The notes under the pieces: model-generated
The model's input: only the letters and a program-made list of their open reading frames with translations
The model's database searches: none
What the model was told of the DNA's origin: nothing
Program-made: the position numbers and the translations under genes
Shown: positions 17,531-25,909 of the stretch, piece by piece
How positions within the stretch are numbered: the first letter of the stretch is position 1
How the letters are laid out: each line of letters starts with the position of its first letter
NCBI RefSeq assembly: GCF_000423625.1
Contig: NZ_AUII01000008.1
Coordinates: 62,001-126,000, forward strand
Length of the DNA stretch: 64,000 nucleotides
Source of the DNA: Pseudonocardia asaccharolytica DSM 44247 = NBRC 16224
GTDB taxonomy: Bacteria > Actinomycetota > Actinomycetes > Mycobacteriales > Pseudonocardiaceae
Direction: 5' to 3'

Positions 17531-19626
17531 GCCAGCGCGAACGGCAGTACCGCGGGCGCTCCGGCCAGCCGCACCGCCCTGGCGGCGACGGTCATCGTCC
17601 AGCCGCTGTCGACCAGGTCGTCGACGAGCAGGACCGGACCGTCCAGACCGGACAGATCGGGCAGCGAGCCCGCGTCGAAGCCGACCCAGACGGCGGCGAG
17701 CCGTTGCGCGGAGTTCTCGTGCGCGCCGGGCCGCGGGCCGGCCGGGGCGAGCGTGCCGAGCAGCGGCAGGCGTCCGATCTCGGCGAGGCGCCCGACCAGG
17801 TGGTCGAGCCGGTGGGGGTGGGTGCGCGAGCCGACGCCGAGCACCGCGGCCGGCCGCTGCGCCCAGCTCCACGCCGCCAGCACCCGGACGCACGCGTCGA
17901 GCACGTCCTCCGGGAGCGGGGCGTCCTTGTCGGTGATCAACGCACGCAGCCGGGTGCCCCAGCCGATATCGGACAGCCGCCCGATGACCCGGCCCGGCTC
18001 GGCCAGCTCGCCGGCCGGGATCCGGCCCGATGCGGCGACGCCGAGCTCGCGCATCCCGGCCGGCCATTGTTTGCGCGGGGCCAGCTCGACCCCGGGTCGG
18101 CCGATCCGCTCGGCGGCCGCCTCGATCGCGGTGGCGTCGGCGTCCGGGGACCAGACCGTCCCGGTGCAGACGTCGCACCGCTCGCACGCGGTCGCGTCGT
18201 GGTCGTCGAGCTGCCGGCGGAGGAAGACGAGCCGGCACCCGTCGGCGTCCAGATAGTCGAGCATCGCCTGCTGCTCGGCCCGGCGGGCGGCGGCGATGCG
18301 GCGGTGCCGCTCACCGTCGTAGACCCACGGCTCGCCGGTACTGATCCAGCCGCCCTTGACGCGCCTGGCCGCGCCGTCGCTGTCGAGGACCTTCAGCAGC
18401 ATCTCCAGACGGGTCCGCGACAGGTCGATGCGGGTCTCCAGCGCGGCCGTCGACTGTGGGACCTGCGACAACACCTCCAGCGTCTGCCGTACCAGGGATT
18501 CGGGCGGGAAGGCCAGCGAGGCGAAGTAGGCCCAGATATCGCGGTCCTCCCGGCCGGGCAGCAGGATCACCTCGGCGCGGTCGAGCGCGCGCCCCGCCCG
18601 GCCGATCTGCTGGTAGTAGGCGACCGGTGAGGCCGGCGCGCCGAGGTGGATGACGAAGCCGAGGTCCGGTTTGTCGAAGCCCATACCGAGCGCGCTCGTC
18701 GCGACCAGTGTCTTGACCCGGTTCGCCAGCAGGTCGGCCTCCGCGGCGAGCCGGGCCTCAGGGTCGGTCTTGCCGGTATAGGATCCGACCGCGTGCCCGC
18801 GCTCGCGCAGGAACTCCGCGACCTCCTCCGCCGCCTGGATCGTGAGCGTGTAGACGATGCCGGCGCCGGGCAGCGCGTCGAGCCGGGAGGCGATCCAGGC
18901 CAGCCGCGCCGCGGGGGTCGGCAGCCGCACTACGGCCAGCCGCAGGCTGGCCCGGTCCAGTGAGCCGCGCAGCACGAGCGTGTCGCCGGTGTGTTCGCTG
19001 CCCAGCCCGAGCTGTTCGGTGACGTCGGTGACCACCCGGTCGTTGGCGGTCGCCGTCGTGGCCAGCACCGGTATCCCGGCGGGAAGCTCGGCGATCAGCG
19101 CGCGCAGCCTGCGGTAGTCGGGCCGGAAGTCGTGCCCCCAGTCCGACACGCAGTGCGCCTCGTCGACCACCAGCATTCCGGCGGTCGCGGTGAGCCGGGG
19201 CAGCACCCGGTCCCGGAAGTCGGGGTTGGTGAGCCGCTCCGGGCTGACCAGCAGCACGTCGACCGCGCCCGCGTCGATGGCCGCGTAGGTGGCGTCCCAG
19301 TCGTCGATATTGGCGGAGTTGACCGTCGCGGCCCGGATGCCGGCGCGGGCGGCCGCGTCGATCTGGTTGCGCATCAGCGCCAGCAGCGGCGAGACGATCA
19401 CCGTCGGCCCGGCGCCCTGGGCCCGCAGCAGCGCGGTGGCCACGAAGTACACCGCCGACTTGCCCCACCCCGTGCGCTGTACGACGAGGGCGCGCCTGCG
19501 TTCGGCGACCAGCGCGCGGATCGCCGTCCACTGGTCCTCGCGCAGCCGGGCCCCGGGGCCCGCCAGCGTGGCCAGCACCTGCTCGGCCCGCTCGCGCAAC
19601 TCGGTCTCGGTCTCGATCGACGTCAC
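17518..19626 (-). CDS. RecQ-family ATP-dependent DNA helicase fused to a phosphoribosyltransferase-like domain
   Basis: About 702 residues from the GTG at 19626; an in-frame ATG at 19701 is an alternative. The N-terminal helicase core has Walker A GWGKSA, DEAH box VDEAHCVSDWGHDFRPDY, TTATAN and motif VI QQIGRAGRA. The Zn-binding CERCDVC follows near residue 490. The last ~150 residues end in VLLVDDLVDSGWTMT, a PRPP-binding loop of type I phosphoribosyltransferases (ComF-like). The fusion couples a 3'-5' unwinding enzyme with what may be a nucleotide sensor. It recurs in actinobacteria, but I know of no defined role. The standard RecQ HRDC domain is not seen. Repair of stalled forks is the likely process. 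Confidence 0.88.
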   Translation of the reverse strand: MTSIETETELRERAEQVLATLAGPGARLREDQWTAIRALVAERRRALVVQRTGWGKSAVYFVATALLRAQGAGPTVIVSPLLALMRNQIDAAARAGIRAATVNSANIDDWDATYAAIDAGAVDVLLVSPERLTNPDFRDRVLPRLTATAGMLVVDEAHCVSDWGHDFRPDYRRLRALIAELPAGIPVLATTATANDRVVTDVTEQLGLGSEHTGDTLVLRGSLDRASLRLAVVRLPTPAARLAWIASRLDALPGAGIVYTLTIQAAEEVAEFLRERGHAVGSYTGKTDPEARLAAEADLLANRVKTLVATSALGMGFDKPDLGFVIHLGAPASPVAYYQQIGRAGRALDRAEVILLPGREDRDIWAYFASLAFPPESLVRQTLEVLSQVPQSTAALETRIDLSRTRLEMLLKVLDSDGAARRVKGGWISTGEPWVYDGERHRRIAAARRAEQQAMLDYLDADGCRLVFLRRQLDDHDATACERCDVCTGTVWSPDADATAIEAAAERIGRPGVELAPRKQWPAGMRELGVAASGRIPAGELAEPGRVIGRLSDIGWGTRLRALITDKDAPLPEDVLDACVRVLAAWSWAQRPAAVLGVGSRTHPHRLDHLVGRLAEIGRLPLLGTLAPAGPRPGAHENSAQRLAAVWVGFDAGSLPDLSGLDGPVLLVDDLVDSGWTMTVAARAVRLAGAPAVLPFALAQVG

Positions 19627-19799
19627 CACCCCATGGTGGACTCCGCCCCCGACGTTCTGGGCGACCGGCCACGCAGGGCTCCGACAATTACGGGCCGACA
19701 CGGGACGATCGCTGCGCGATAGTCCCGGGCGGAGTTCTGGTGTCCTGATCGGTGGCCGGTGGCGCTCGGGTTGGCCGCGGGGCCCGCCGCCAGGGCAGG

Positions 19800-20684
19800 A
19801 TGGCCCGGGTGAGCGTTCCCCAGTCCCCGCTGTTCGGCTCGGTCGCGGAGGTGACCGAGCGGCTGGCCGAGGCCGGCTACCTGGCCTCGACCGCCGTGGC
19901 GACCACCGTCTACCTCGCCGACCGGCTGGGTAAGCCGCTGCTCGTCGAGGGCCCGGCCGGCGTCGGCAAGACCGAACTGGCGAAGGCCGTCGCCGCGGCG
20001 ACGAGCTCGGGGCTGGTCCGGCTGCAGTGCTACGAGGGCATCGACGAGGCGCGCGCGCTCTACGAGTGGAACCACGCCAAGCAGCTGCTGCGGATCACGG
20101 CGGGGCAGGGGCGCGAGTCCTGGGACGAGACGCGCGACGACGTCTTCTCCGAGGAGTTCCTGCTACCCCGGCCGCTGCTGACCGCGATCCGCCGGTCCGC
20201 GCCGACGGTGCTGCTCGTCGACGAGATCGACAAGGCCGACGTCGAGGTCGAGGGCCTGTTGCTGGAGGTGCTCTCGGACTTCCAGGTCACGGTGCCGGAG
20301 ATGGGCACCATCGTCGCGTCGCGGCGCCCGTTCGCGCTGCTCACCTCGAACTCGACCCGCGAGCTGTCCGAGGCGCTCAAGCGGCGCTGCCTGTTCCTGC
20401 ATCTCGACTTCCCCGACGCCGAGCTGGAGCGGCGCATCGTCGCGAGCCGCGTCCCGCAGCTAGCGGAGTCGCTGGTGGAGGCGCTGGTGCGGACCGTGCG
20501 GGTGCTGCGCGAGTTGGAGCTGCGCAAGGCGCCGTCGGTGGCGGAGACGATCGACTGGGGCCGCACCCTGCTCGCGCTGGGCCTGGACACCCTCGACGAC
20601 GACGCCGTCCGCACGACCCTGGGTGTCGTGCTCAAACACCAGTCCGACCAGCTCAAGGCGGCCGCCGAGCTGCGCCTCAACTAG
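19800..20684 (+). CDS. MoxR-family AAA+ ATPase
   Basis: 294 residues (ATG 19800; a GTG at 19809 is also possible). Walker A is GPAGVGKTELAKA, Walker B VLLVDEIDKAD, and sensor I LLTSNSTRELSEALKRRC; the domain then gives the C-terminal lid. MoxR ATPases act as chaperones that insert cofactors or remodel complexes together with a VWA-domain partner. The partner here is the CoxE-like gene at 20938. Normally the two are adjacent or overlapping; here a 250-nt insert with a HicA-type fragment on the opposite strand separates them. Confidence 0.92.
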   Translation: MARVSVPQSPLFGSVAEVTERLAEAGYLASTAVATTVYLADRLGKPLLVEGPAGVGKTELAKAVAAATSSGLVRLQCYEGIDEARALYEWNHAKQLLRITAGQGRESWDETRDDVFSEEFLLPRPLLTAIRRSAPTVLLVDEIDKADVEVEGLLLEVLSDFQVTVPEMGTIVASRRPFALLTSNSTRELSEALKRRCLFLHLDFPDAELERRIVASRVPQLAESLVEALVRTVRVLRELELRKAPSVAETIDWGRTLLALGLDTLDDDAVRTTLGVVLKHQSDQLKAAAELRLN

Positions 20685-20690
20685 GGCGGC

Positions 20691-20957
20691 TCACCCGCCC
20701 GCGACGATGACGCTGGTCAGTCCTGTTTGGTCGGCTGGCCGGCCCGCTGGTCGGGGAATCGGGATCATCAGCCCGTCGGGCGAGTACACCGTGTGGTTGG
20801 CGCCCTCCCGATGGAGAGCGAAGTCGAGGCCCTGTCGCTTCGCTTCACGGGTGATCCGCTTGACGATGTCCCTCGACCGCCGGCGTGGGTGACCCGCAAC
20901 ATCCCCGTATCGGCCCGCCGGCGGGCATGATGACGCGATGAGCACCGCCGGGACCAT
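20691..20957 (-). pseudogene. HicA-family mRNA interferase remnant
   Basis: 88-codon frame. Residues about 28-70 match the HicA dsRBD-like toxin fold: SRDIVKRITREAKRQGLDF, HREGANHTVYSPDGLMIPIPR, including the catalytic His of the GxNH motif. The expected short N-terminus (MxRRDLL) is replaced by an unrelated extension without a convincing start, since the only starts (20957 ATG, 20945 GTG) lie inside the region overlapping the VWA gene. The C-terminus lacks the usual ExxxxLARxIL helix. No HicB antitoxin is adjacent. I read it as a decayed orphan toxin that inserted between moxR and its VWA partner. A divergent but working protein cannot be fully excluded. Confidence 0.6.
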
Positions 20958-22386
20958 CGGCCCGGGAGCAGGTCCCGCGCACGGGCTGCCCGGGCACCTG
21001 GTCGATTTCGTCGGCGCGCTGCGCCGTCACCGTGTGGCGGTCGGCCCGGGGGAGACCGTCGACGCCGCCGAAGTCGTCACCGTGCTCGATCTGCTGCACC
21101 GCGAGCAGGTCCGCGAGGGTCTGGCTGCGGCGCTGCTGCGCCGGTCGGGTCAGCGCCAGGTCTTCGACGCCCTGTTCGATCTCTATTTCCCGGCCGCGAT
21201 CGGCGCGGGGAGCGGCGAGGTCGACGTCCCCCGCATCGGGGACGGCGACGCCGGTCCGGTCGACATCGGGGCACTGCGCGACCTCCTCGCCGATCTGCTG
21301 CGCAACGACGACGATGCGGCGTTGGCCGAGCTCGCCCGCGCCGCCGTCGAGGCGCTCGGCCGGTCGGGAGCGGCCGGCGTCGGTGCGGAGCGCTCGGGAG
21401 CCGCACCCAGCTGGTCGGCCTACCAGGCGCTGCGGCTGCTCTCCCCGGAGACGCTGCTCGCCCAGATCATGGATGACCTGCGCGCGGCGCACGACGAGGA
21501 GCCCAGCCGGTTCGCGGACGAGATCGCGCGCCGGGCGATCCGCGAGCGGATCGCCCGGTTCCGCGCGATGATCAACGACGAGGTGCGCAGGCGGACCGCG
21601 GAGACCCTCGGCAGGGAGCAGGTGGCCCGGACCGCCGTGCCCATGCAGGCCGAGCAGGTCGAGTTCCTCTCCGCCTACGCCGAACAGCTCGCCCAGCTCC
21701 GGCGCATCGTGCACCCGCTGGCCCGCCGGCTGGCCTCGCGGCTCGCCGTGCGGCGCCGGCACGCCAAACGCGGGGAGCTCGACATGCGCCGGACCCTGCG
21801 TCGTTCGATGTCCACCGGCGGTGTGCCGATCAAACCCGCGTTCCGGACCCGCCGTCCCGGCCGTCCGGAGTTGGTGGTGCTCTGCGATGTGTCCGGTTCG
21901 GTCGCCGGGTTCAGCCACTTCACGCTGCTGCTGGTCCAGGCGTTGCGCGAGCAGTTCAGCAAGGTGCGGGTGTTCGCCTTCGTCGAGCGCACCGACGAGG
22001 TCACCCACCTGTTCGAACCCGGAGCCGAGCTGTCCGGCGTGATGAACCGGGTGCTGCGCGAGGCGCGGCTCGTCTCGTTCGACGGGCACAGCGACTACGG
22101 CAGCTCGTTCGGCACCTTCGCCGAATATTGGGGCGACGCGGTCACCCCGCGCAGCTCGCTGCTCATCCTCGGCGACGCGCGCAACAACTACCGCGACCCG
22201 AACCTCACGGTGCTGCGCAGGCTGGTGGGCCAGACCCGGCACGCGCACTGGCTCAACCCCGAACCGCGCAGGCAGTGGGGCAGCGGCGATTCCGCCGCGC
22301 TGCGCTATGCCGATATGCTGCCGATGCACGAGTGCCGCACCGCCGGGCAGCTCGCCGACGTCGTCGAGGCGTTGCTGCCGGTGTGA
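20938..22386 (+). CDS. VWA domain-containing CoxE-like protein
   Basis: 482 residues. The N-terminal half is helical (HLVDFVGALRRHRVAVGPGETVDAAEVV). The C-terminal VWA domain carries the MIDAS motif as LCDVSGSVAGFSHF (DxSxS), then HSDYGSSF and LLILGDARNNY. CoxE proteins were named from the CO-dehydrogenase maturation cluster, but most pairs with MoxR lie elsewhere and their client enzymes are unknown. No molybdo-hydroxylase genes are in this window. It should work with the MoxR ATPase just upstream. Confidence 0.9.
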   Translation: MSTAGTIGPGAGPAHGLPGHLVDFVGALRRHRVAVGPGETVDAAEVVTVLDLLHREQVREGLAAALLRRSGQRQVFDALFDLYFPAAIGAGSGEVDVPRIGDGDAGPVDIGALRDLLADLLRNDDDAALAELARAAVEALGRSGAAGVGAERSGAAPSWSAYQALRLLSPETLLAQIMDDLRAAHDEEPSRFADEIARRAIRERIARFRAMINDEVRRRTAETLGREQVARTAVPMQAEQVEFLSAYAEQLAQLRRIVHPLARRLASRLAVRRRHAKRGELDMRRTLRRSMSTGGVPIKPAFRTRRPGRPELVVLCDVSGSVAGFSHFTLLLVQALREQFSKVRVFAFVERTDEVTHLFEPGAELSGVMNRVLREARLVSFDGHSDYGSSFGTFAEYWGDAVTPRSSLLILGDARNNYRDPNLTVLRRLVGQTRHAHWLNPEPRRQWGSGDSAALRYADMLPMHECRTAGQLADVVEALLPV

Positions 22387-22439
22387 GGAGACGGCGGGGC
22401 GCAGCCCGGTCCGCGGCCACAAGACATTAGTCTTCGCGG

Positions 22440-23075
22440 GTGCAGCGCAGGATCGGGGTCATGGGCGGGACGTTCGATCCGATTCATCACGGGCATCTCG
22501 TGGCGGCCAGCGAGGTCGCCGACCTTTTCACCCTCGACGAGGTCCTCTTCGTGCCGACGGGGCAGCCGTGGCAGAAGACCGAGCGCGACGTCGGCCCGGC
22601 CGAGGACCGCTATCTGATGACCGTGATCGCGACGGCGTCGAACCCGCGGTTCTCGGTCAGCCGGGTCGACATCGACCGCGGCGGTCCCACCTACACCACC
22701 GACACCCTCGCCGACCTGCATGCGGCACTGCCCGACGCCGAGCTCTACTTCATCACCGGCGCCGACGCGTTGGCCCAGATCCTGTCCTGGCGCAACGTCC
22801 ACGAGCTCTTCGGCTACGCGCATTTCATCGGGGTCACCCGGCCCGGCTACGAGCTCGGCAATGAGCATTTGCCGGACGGCGCCGCGACGCTGGTCGAGGT
22901 CCCGGCCATGGCCATCTCCTCCACCGACTGCCGCCGTCGGGTCGCCAAGGGCAGACCGATCTGGTACCTGGTGCCCGACGGCGTCGTCCAGTACATCTCC
23001 AAGCGCGGGCTGTACCGGCCTGCGGCAGCCGCTGACCGGCCCGCCCGGCGCGACGGCGCCGGCGGCGTTACTTGA
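22440..23075 (+). CDS. nadD: Nicotinate-nucleotide adenylyltransferase
   Basis: 211 residues, GTG start. It converts nicotinate mononucleotide plus ATP to deamido-NAD in NAD synthesis. Nucleotidyltransferase motifs are [15 protein letters not shown] (HxGH) and ISSTDCRRR (the ISSTxIR equivalent). The C-terminal [15 protein letters not shown] is typical. It heads the nadD-rsfS-gpgP-octT set known from mycobacteria, but here an acetate-transporter-family gene on the other strand has come between nadD and rsfS. The 3' ends of those two genes overlap by 8 nt. Confidence 0.96.
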   Translation: MQRRIGVMGGTFDPIHHGHLVAASEVADLFTLDEVLFVPTGQPWQKTERDVGPAEDRYLMTVIATASNPRFSVSRVDIDRGGPTYTTDTLADLHAALPDAELYFITGADALAQILSWRNVHELFGYAHFIGVTRPGYELGNEHLPDGAATLVEVPAMAISSTDCRRRVAKGRPIWYLVPDGVVQYISKRGLYRPAAAADRPARRDGAGGVT

Positions 23076-23796
23076 TCAACGGCGGCCCCAGCGCCGGCCG
23101 CGGCGGCCCGCCGAGCGCGACCGAGCCGATGTGCAGGAAGACCCACAGCCCCAGGGCGCCGAACGCCAGAACACACGCGCCTGCCGCCATGAACAGCGGC
23201 TGCGTGACACCGGGGAACTCGATCCCCAGGATCACGAGGGTGACCGCACTCACCGCGAGCACGAGGATCGCCGGGTAGACGGCGGGCAGTCGCAGCATCG
23301 TGAGCAGGAGGAAGAAGAACAACACGTCCCAGGCGATGAAGAAGATCAGCTGCACCTGGCTCGAAGCCTGGACCGCGGCCGTGCCATACCAGTTATGGGC
23401 CTGACCGACCAGGAGCGCGGCGAGGCTGGCCCAGAATCCGGAGAACAGGGCCATGATGCAGGCGACCATTCCCTGGCCGAGCAGGACCGCCCAGATCGTG
23501 GAGATGAGCTGGAATACCGCGGTCGATGCCAGGATCACCGGGACGATGCCGGGTAGCGCGGCCGCGGGTACCGCCCCGATCAGGGCCATCCCGAGCACCA
23601 GCGAACCGACGACGAAGACCGGAATTCCGATCATCAGCGGATCTCCGCCGGCGCCGACCTGAACCTCCTGCGGGCCGGCGGGCTCCGCCCCGGCCCCGAA
23701 ATCGGCCTCGGTCACCCTGGTGCCGACCGGAATGTCCCTGGTCACCTTCGTGCCTGCCGGGATCACAGGAGCCTCACGATCGACGTGTTCAACCAT
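23068..23796 (-). CDS. GPR1/FUN34/YaaH (SatP)-family membrane transporter
   Basis: 242 residues with six predicted membrane helices between about 52 and 225 and a soluble N-terminal 50. Family features are [67 protein letters not shown] and FLHIG. SatP proteins move acetate and succinate with protons or act as anion channels. The usual NPAPLG signature at the start of helix 1 is not visible ([10 protein letters not shown] stands there instead), so substrate preference may differ. An excellent Shine-Dalgarno (GGGAGG) precedes the ATG. It is an intruder in an otherwise conserved gene order. Confidence 0.85.
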   Translation of the reverse strand: MVEHVDREAPVIPAGTKVTRDIPVGTRVTEADFGAGAEPAGPQEVQVGAGGDPLMIGIPVFVVGSLVLGMALIGAVPAAALPGIVPVILASTAVFQLISTIWAVLLGQGMVACIMALFSGFWASLAALLVGQAHNWYGTAAVQASSQVQLIFFIAWDVLFFFLLLTMLRLPAVYPAILVLAVSAVTLVILGIEFPGVTQPLFMAAGACVLAFGALGLWVFLHIGSVALGGPPRPALGPPLIK

Positions 23797-24112
23797 GATC
23801 AGTTGCCTCCCTGTCCGTGTAAGCTCCCGGCGGGGAACGGCTCCACCGCCGGACCTTCCGCATACCGCCCGCCGGGAACGGATTCAGTCGAGATGGACAT
23901 GGACGATCTCGGATTTCCAGGCCGTTCCCGGTGAGTCCGAATGTTGTCGGTACGAACACGCGTTTTCAGGATGGTCGTTCGAGTATCAGCGCCGTGGCCA
24001 GGCCTGTCCAGCACAGGGCCGCCCGGCGAACCCTGCGCGTCAGCGGCGCTGCGGGCTGGGACAATCGGGATGTTGCGGCGGTGAAGGACCGGTGCGGACG
24101 GGAAGGGGAACT
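23797..24112. other. Divergent intergenic region between the SatP-like gene and rsfS
   Basis: 316 nt without a convincing gene. It carries the Shine-Dalgarno of the SatP-like gene at its left end. Two copies of GGGAACGG near 23835 and 23876 are the only local repetition I see. Promoters for both flanking genes must lie here, but I see no clear -35/-10 pair. Confidence 0.5.
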
Positions 24113-24520
24113 GTGACGGCGACCGATCAGGCGCTCGATGTGGCCCGGGTGGCCGCGGTGGCCGCCGCGAACAAGAAGGCCAGCGACATCGTCGTCCTCG
24201 ATGTGTCCGACCAGCTGGTCATCACCGACTGCTTCGTGATCGCCTCGGCGCCCAACGAGCGTCAGGTGCAGGCGATCGTCGACGAGGTCGAGGAGAAGCT
24301 GCGCGAGCACGGCGTCAATCCGACCCGGCGCGAGGGCGCCCGCGAGGGACGGTGGGTGCTGCTCGACTTCACCGACGTCGTCGTCCATGTGCAGCACGCC
24401 GAGGAGCGCGGCTTCTACGGGCTGGATCGGTTGTGGAAGGACTGTCCGCGGATCTCGTTCCCGGAGGCCGGTTCCGCCGACGCCGGCGATGCCGGTGGCA
24501 GTACGGGTGTCGCCGGGTGA
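24113..24520 (+). CDS. rsfS: Ribosomal silencing factor
   Basis: 135 residues from the GTG at 24113, with GGAAGGGG about 10 nt upstream. RsfS-family sequence: ASDIVVLDVSDQLVITDCFVIASA, NERQVQAIVDEVEEKL, GREGARE-type linker, WVLLDFTDVVVHVQ and the closing YGLDRLWKD. The protein binds uL14 on the 50S subunit and blocks subunit joining when nutrients are short. The stop overlaps the GTG of the next gene. Confidence 0.95.
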   Translation: MTATDQALDVARVAAVAAANKKASDIVVLDVSDQLVITDCFVIASAPNERQVQAIVDEVEEKLREHGVNPTRREGAREGRWVLLDFTDVVVHVQHAEERGFYGLDRLWKDCPRISFPEAGSADAGDAGGSTGVAG

Positions 24521-25149
24521 GCGTCCGCAGGTTGATTCTGCTGCGCCATGGGCAGACCGGTCACAACCTGGCCGGTCGGATGCAGGGACATCTGGACTCC
24601 CAGCTCACCGACGAGGGCCGGGCCCAGGCGGTGCGCGCCGCCCCGGTGCTGGCCAAGTTCCAGCCGGTGCGGCTCATCAGCTCCGACCTGAGCCGCGCCG
24701 TCGACACCGCCCGCGAGATCGCGGCGGCCACCGGCCTGCCCATCAACCTCGACAACCGGCTGCGCGAGACCCATCTGGGGGAGTGGCAGGGCCGTTCGGT
24801 CGAGGAGATCGAGGACGACTGGCCCGGCGCGATCGCCACGTGGCGGTCCGACCCGAACTGGGTGCCGCCCGGTGGCGAGTCGCGGGTGCAGGTGGTCGCC
24901 CGCTCGCTGCCGGTGGTGCGCGAGCTCGACGCCGAGTTCGCCGTACCCGGCTGCGGTGACGAGCCGACCGTGCTGCTGGTCGCACACGGCGGGCTCATCG
25001 CCGGCCTGGTGTCGGGGCTGCTCGAGCTGCCCGAGGCCGTGTGGCCGTCGATCGGCGGGATCGGCAACGCCCGGTGGGCAGTGCTTGCCCGGCGCAGCGA
25101 TCACCCGCGCTGGCGGCTGTCCGGATACAACGTGGGAGTCGCGGGGTAG
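24517..25149 (+). CDS. gpgP: Histidine phosphatase, probable glucosyl-3-phosphoglycerate phosphatase
   Basis: 210 residues, GTG start overlapping rsfS by 4 nt. It has the phosphoglycerate-mutase-like fold: LILLRHGQTGHN (catalytic His), SSDLSRAVDTA, LRETHLGEWQGR and VLLVAHGGLIAG (second His). The order rsfS-this-octT is the same as Rv2420c-Rv2419c-Rv2418c in M. tuberculosis, where the middle gene is GpgP. GpgP removes phosphate from glucosyl-3-phosphoglycerate on the way to methylglucose lipopolysaccharide. The functional name rests on that synteny as well as on sequence, since histidine phosphatases are hard to tell apart. Confidence 0.8.
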   Translation: MSVRRLILLRHGQTGHNLAGRMQGHLDSQLTDEGRAQAVRAAPVLAKFQPVRLISSDLSRAVDTAREIAAATGLPINLDNRLRETHLGEWQGRSVEEIEDDWPGAIATWRSDPNWVPPGGESRVQVVARSLPVVRELDAEFAVPGCGDEPTVLLVAHGGLIAGLVSGLLELPEAVWPSIGGIGNARWAVLARRSDHPRWRLSGYNVGVAG

Positions 25150-25151
25150 AG

Positions 25152-25901
25152 GTGGCCGGGCCGGTCCTGCTCGTGCTCGCCGACTCCCTCGCCTTTCACG
25201 GCCCGGTGCGCGCCGAGCCCGCCGACGAGCCGCGGCTATGGCCCAATGTCGCCGCCGCCGCGTTGGGCGGACGCGCGGAACTGGTGGCCGGTATCGGCTG
25301 GACGGCTCGGCACGCCTGGCACGCGCTGACCCACGATCCCCGCGTCTGGTCGGTGTTATCCCAGGTCGACGCGTTGGTGCTCGGCGTCGGCGGGATGGAC
25401 AGCCTGCCCTCGCCGCTGCCGACCGCGTTGCGGGAACTGATCCCGGTGCTGCGGCCCGAACCGCTGCGCCGCGCCGTCCGCTCCGGCTACCAACGGACGC
25501 AACCGGCGCTCAGCCGGGCGCTGGGTGTGTTGCCCGGCGGCGGCCCTGTCGCGTTGCCCCCGCGGCTCACCGTCGGCTACCTGGAGCGTTGCCGGCGCGC
25601 GGTGACGATGATCCGGCCGGGCATCCCCGTCGTCGCGATGCTGCCCTCGGTGCATCGAGCGCCCGCCTACGGCGGGATGCATCCCGGCCGGCGTGCCGCC
25701 GAGCGGGCGACGCGGGGCTGGGCCGCCGCGGCCCAGGTCGCGCTCCTGGACCTCCCGGCGCTGGTCGGGGAGCATGTGCACAGCGGTCGCGGTAACCCGG
25801 ACGGCCTCCACTGGGGATGGGAGGCCCACGCGCGGGTAGGTGCGGCGCTGGCGGCGCGGCTCGCCGGACGGGTCCGCGACCGGTCCACGCCTCTGTCATA
25901 G
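25152..25901 (+). CDS. octT: SGNH-fold protein, probable diglucosylglycerate octanoyltransferase
   Basis: 249 residues from a GTG two nt after the gpgP stop; an upstream in-frame ATG would overlap gpgP and is unlikely. SGNH elements are VLLVLADSLAFHG (nucleophile Ser block), VLGVGGMDSL, and the C-terminal NPDGLHWG (Asp-x-x-His). The family length and the position after gpgP match mycobacterial OctT, which adds octanoate to diglucosylglycerate early in methylglucose lipopolysaccharide synthesis. That polysaccharide binds fatty acyl-CoA in the cytosol. Assignment is by family resemblance and synteny. Confidence 0.75.
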   Translation: MAGPVLLVLADSLAFHGPVRAEPADEPRLWPNVAAAALGGRAELVAGIGWTARHAWHALTHDPRVWSVLSQVDALVLGVGGMDSLPSPLPTALRELIPVLRPEPLRRAVRSGYQRTQPALSRALGVLPGGGPVALPPRLTVGYLERCRRAVTMIRPGIPVVAMLPSVHRAPAYGGMHPGRRAAERATRGWAAAAQVALLDLPALVGEHVHSGRGNPDGLHWGWEAHARVGAALAARLAGRVRDRSTPLS

Positions 25902-25909
25902 GGTGGCTC

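Noticed and set aside
14999..18238. 1079-codon minus-strand frame over the phosphotransferase, PCMT and RecQ genes
   Set aside because: Arg/Gly/Pro-rich composition with no domain; shadow of three well supported genes.
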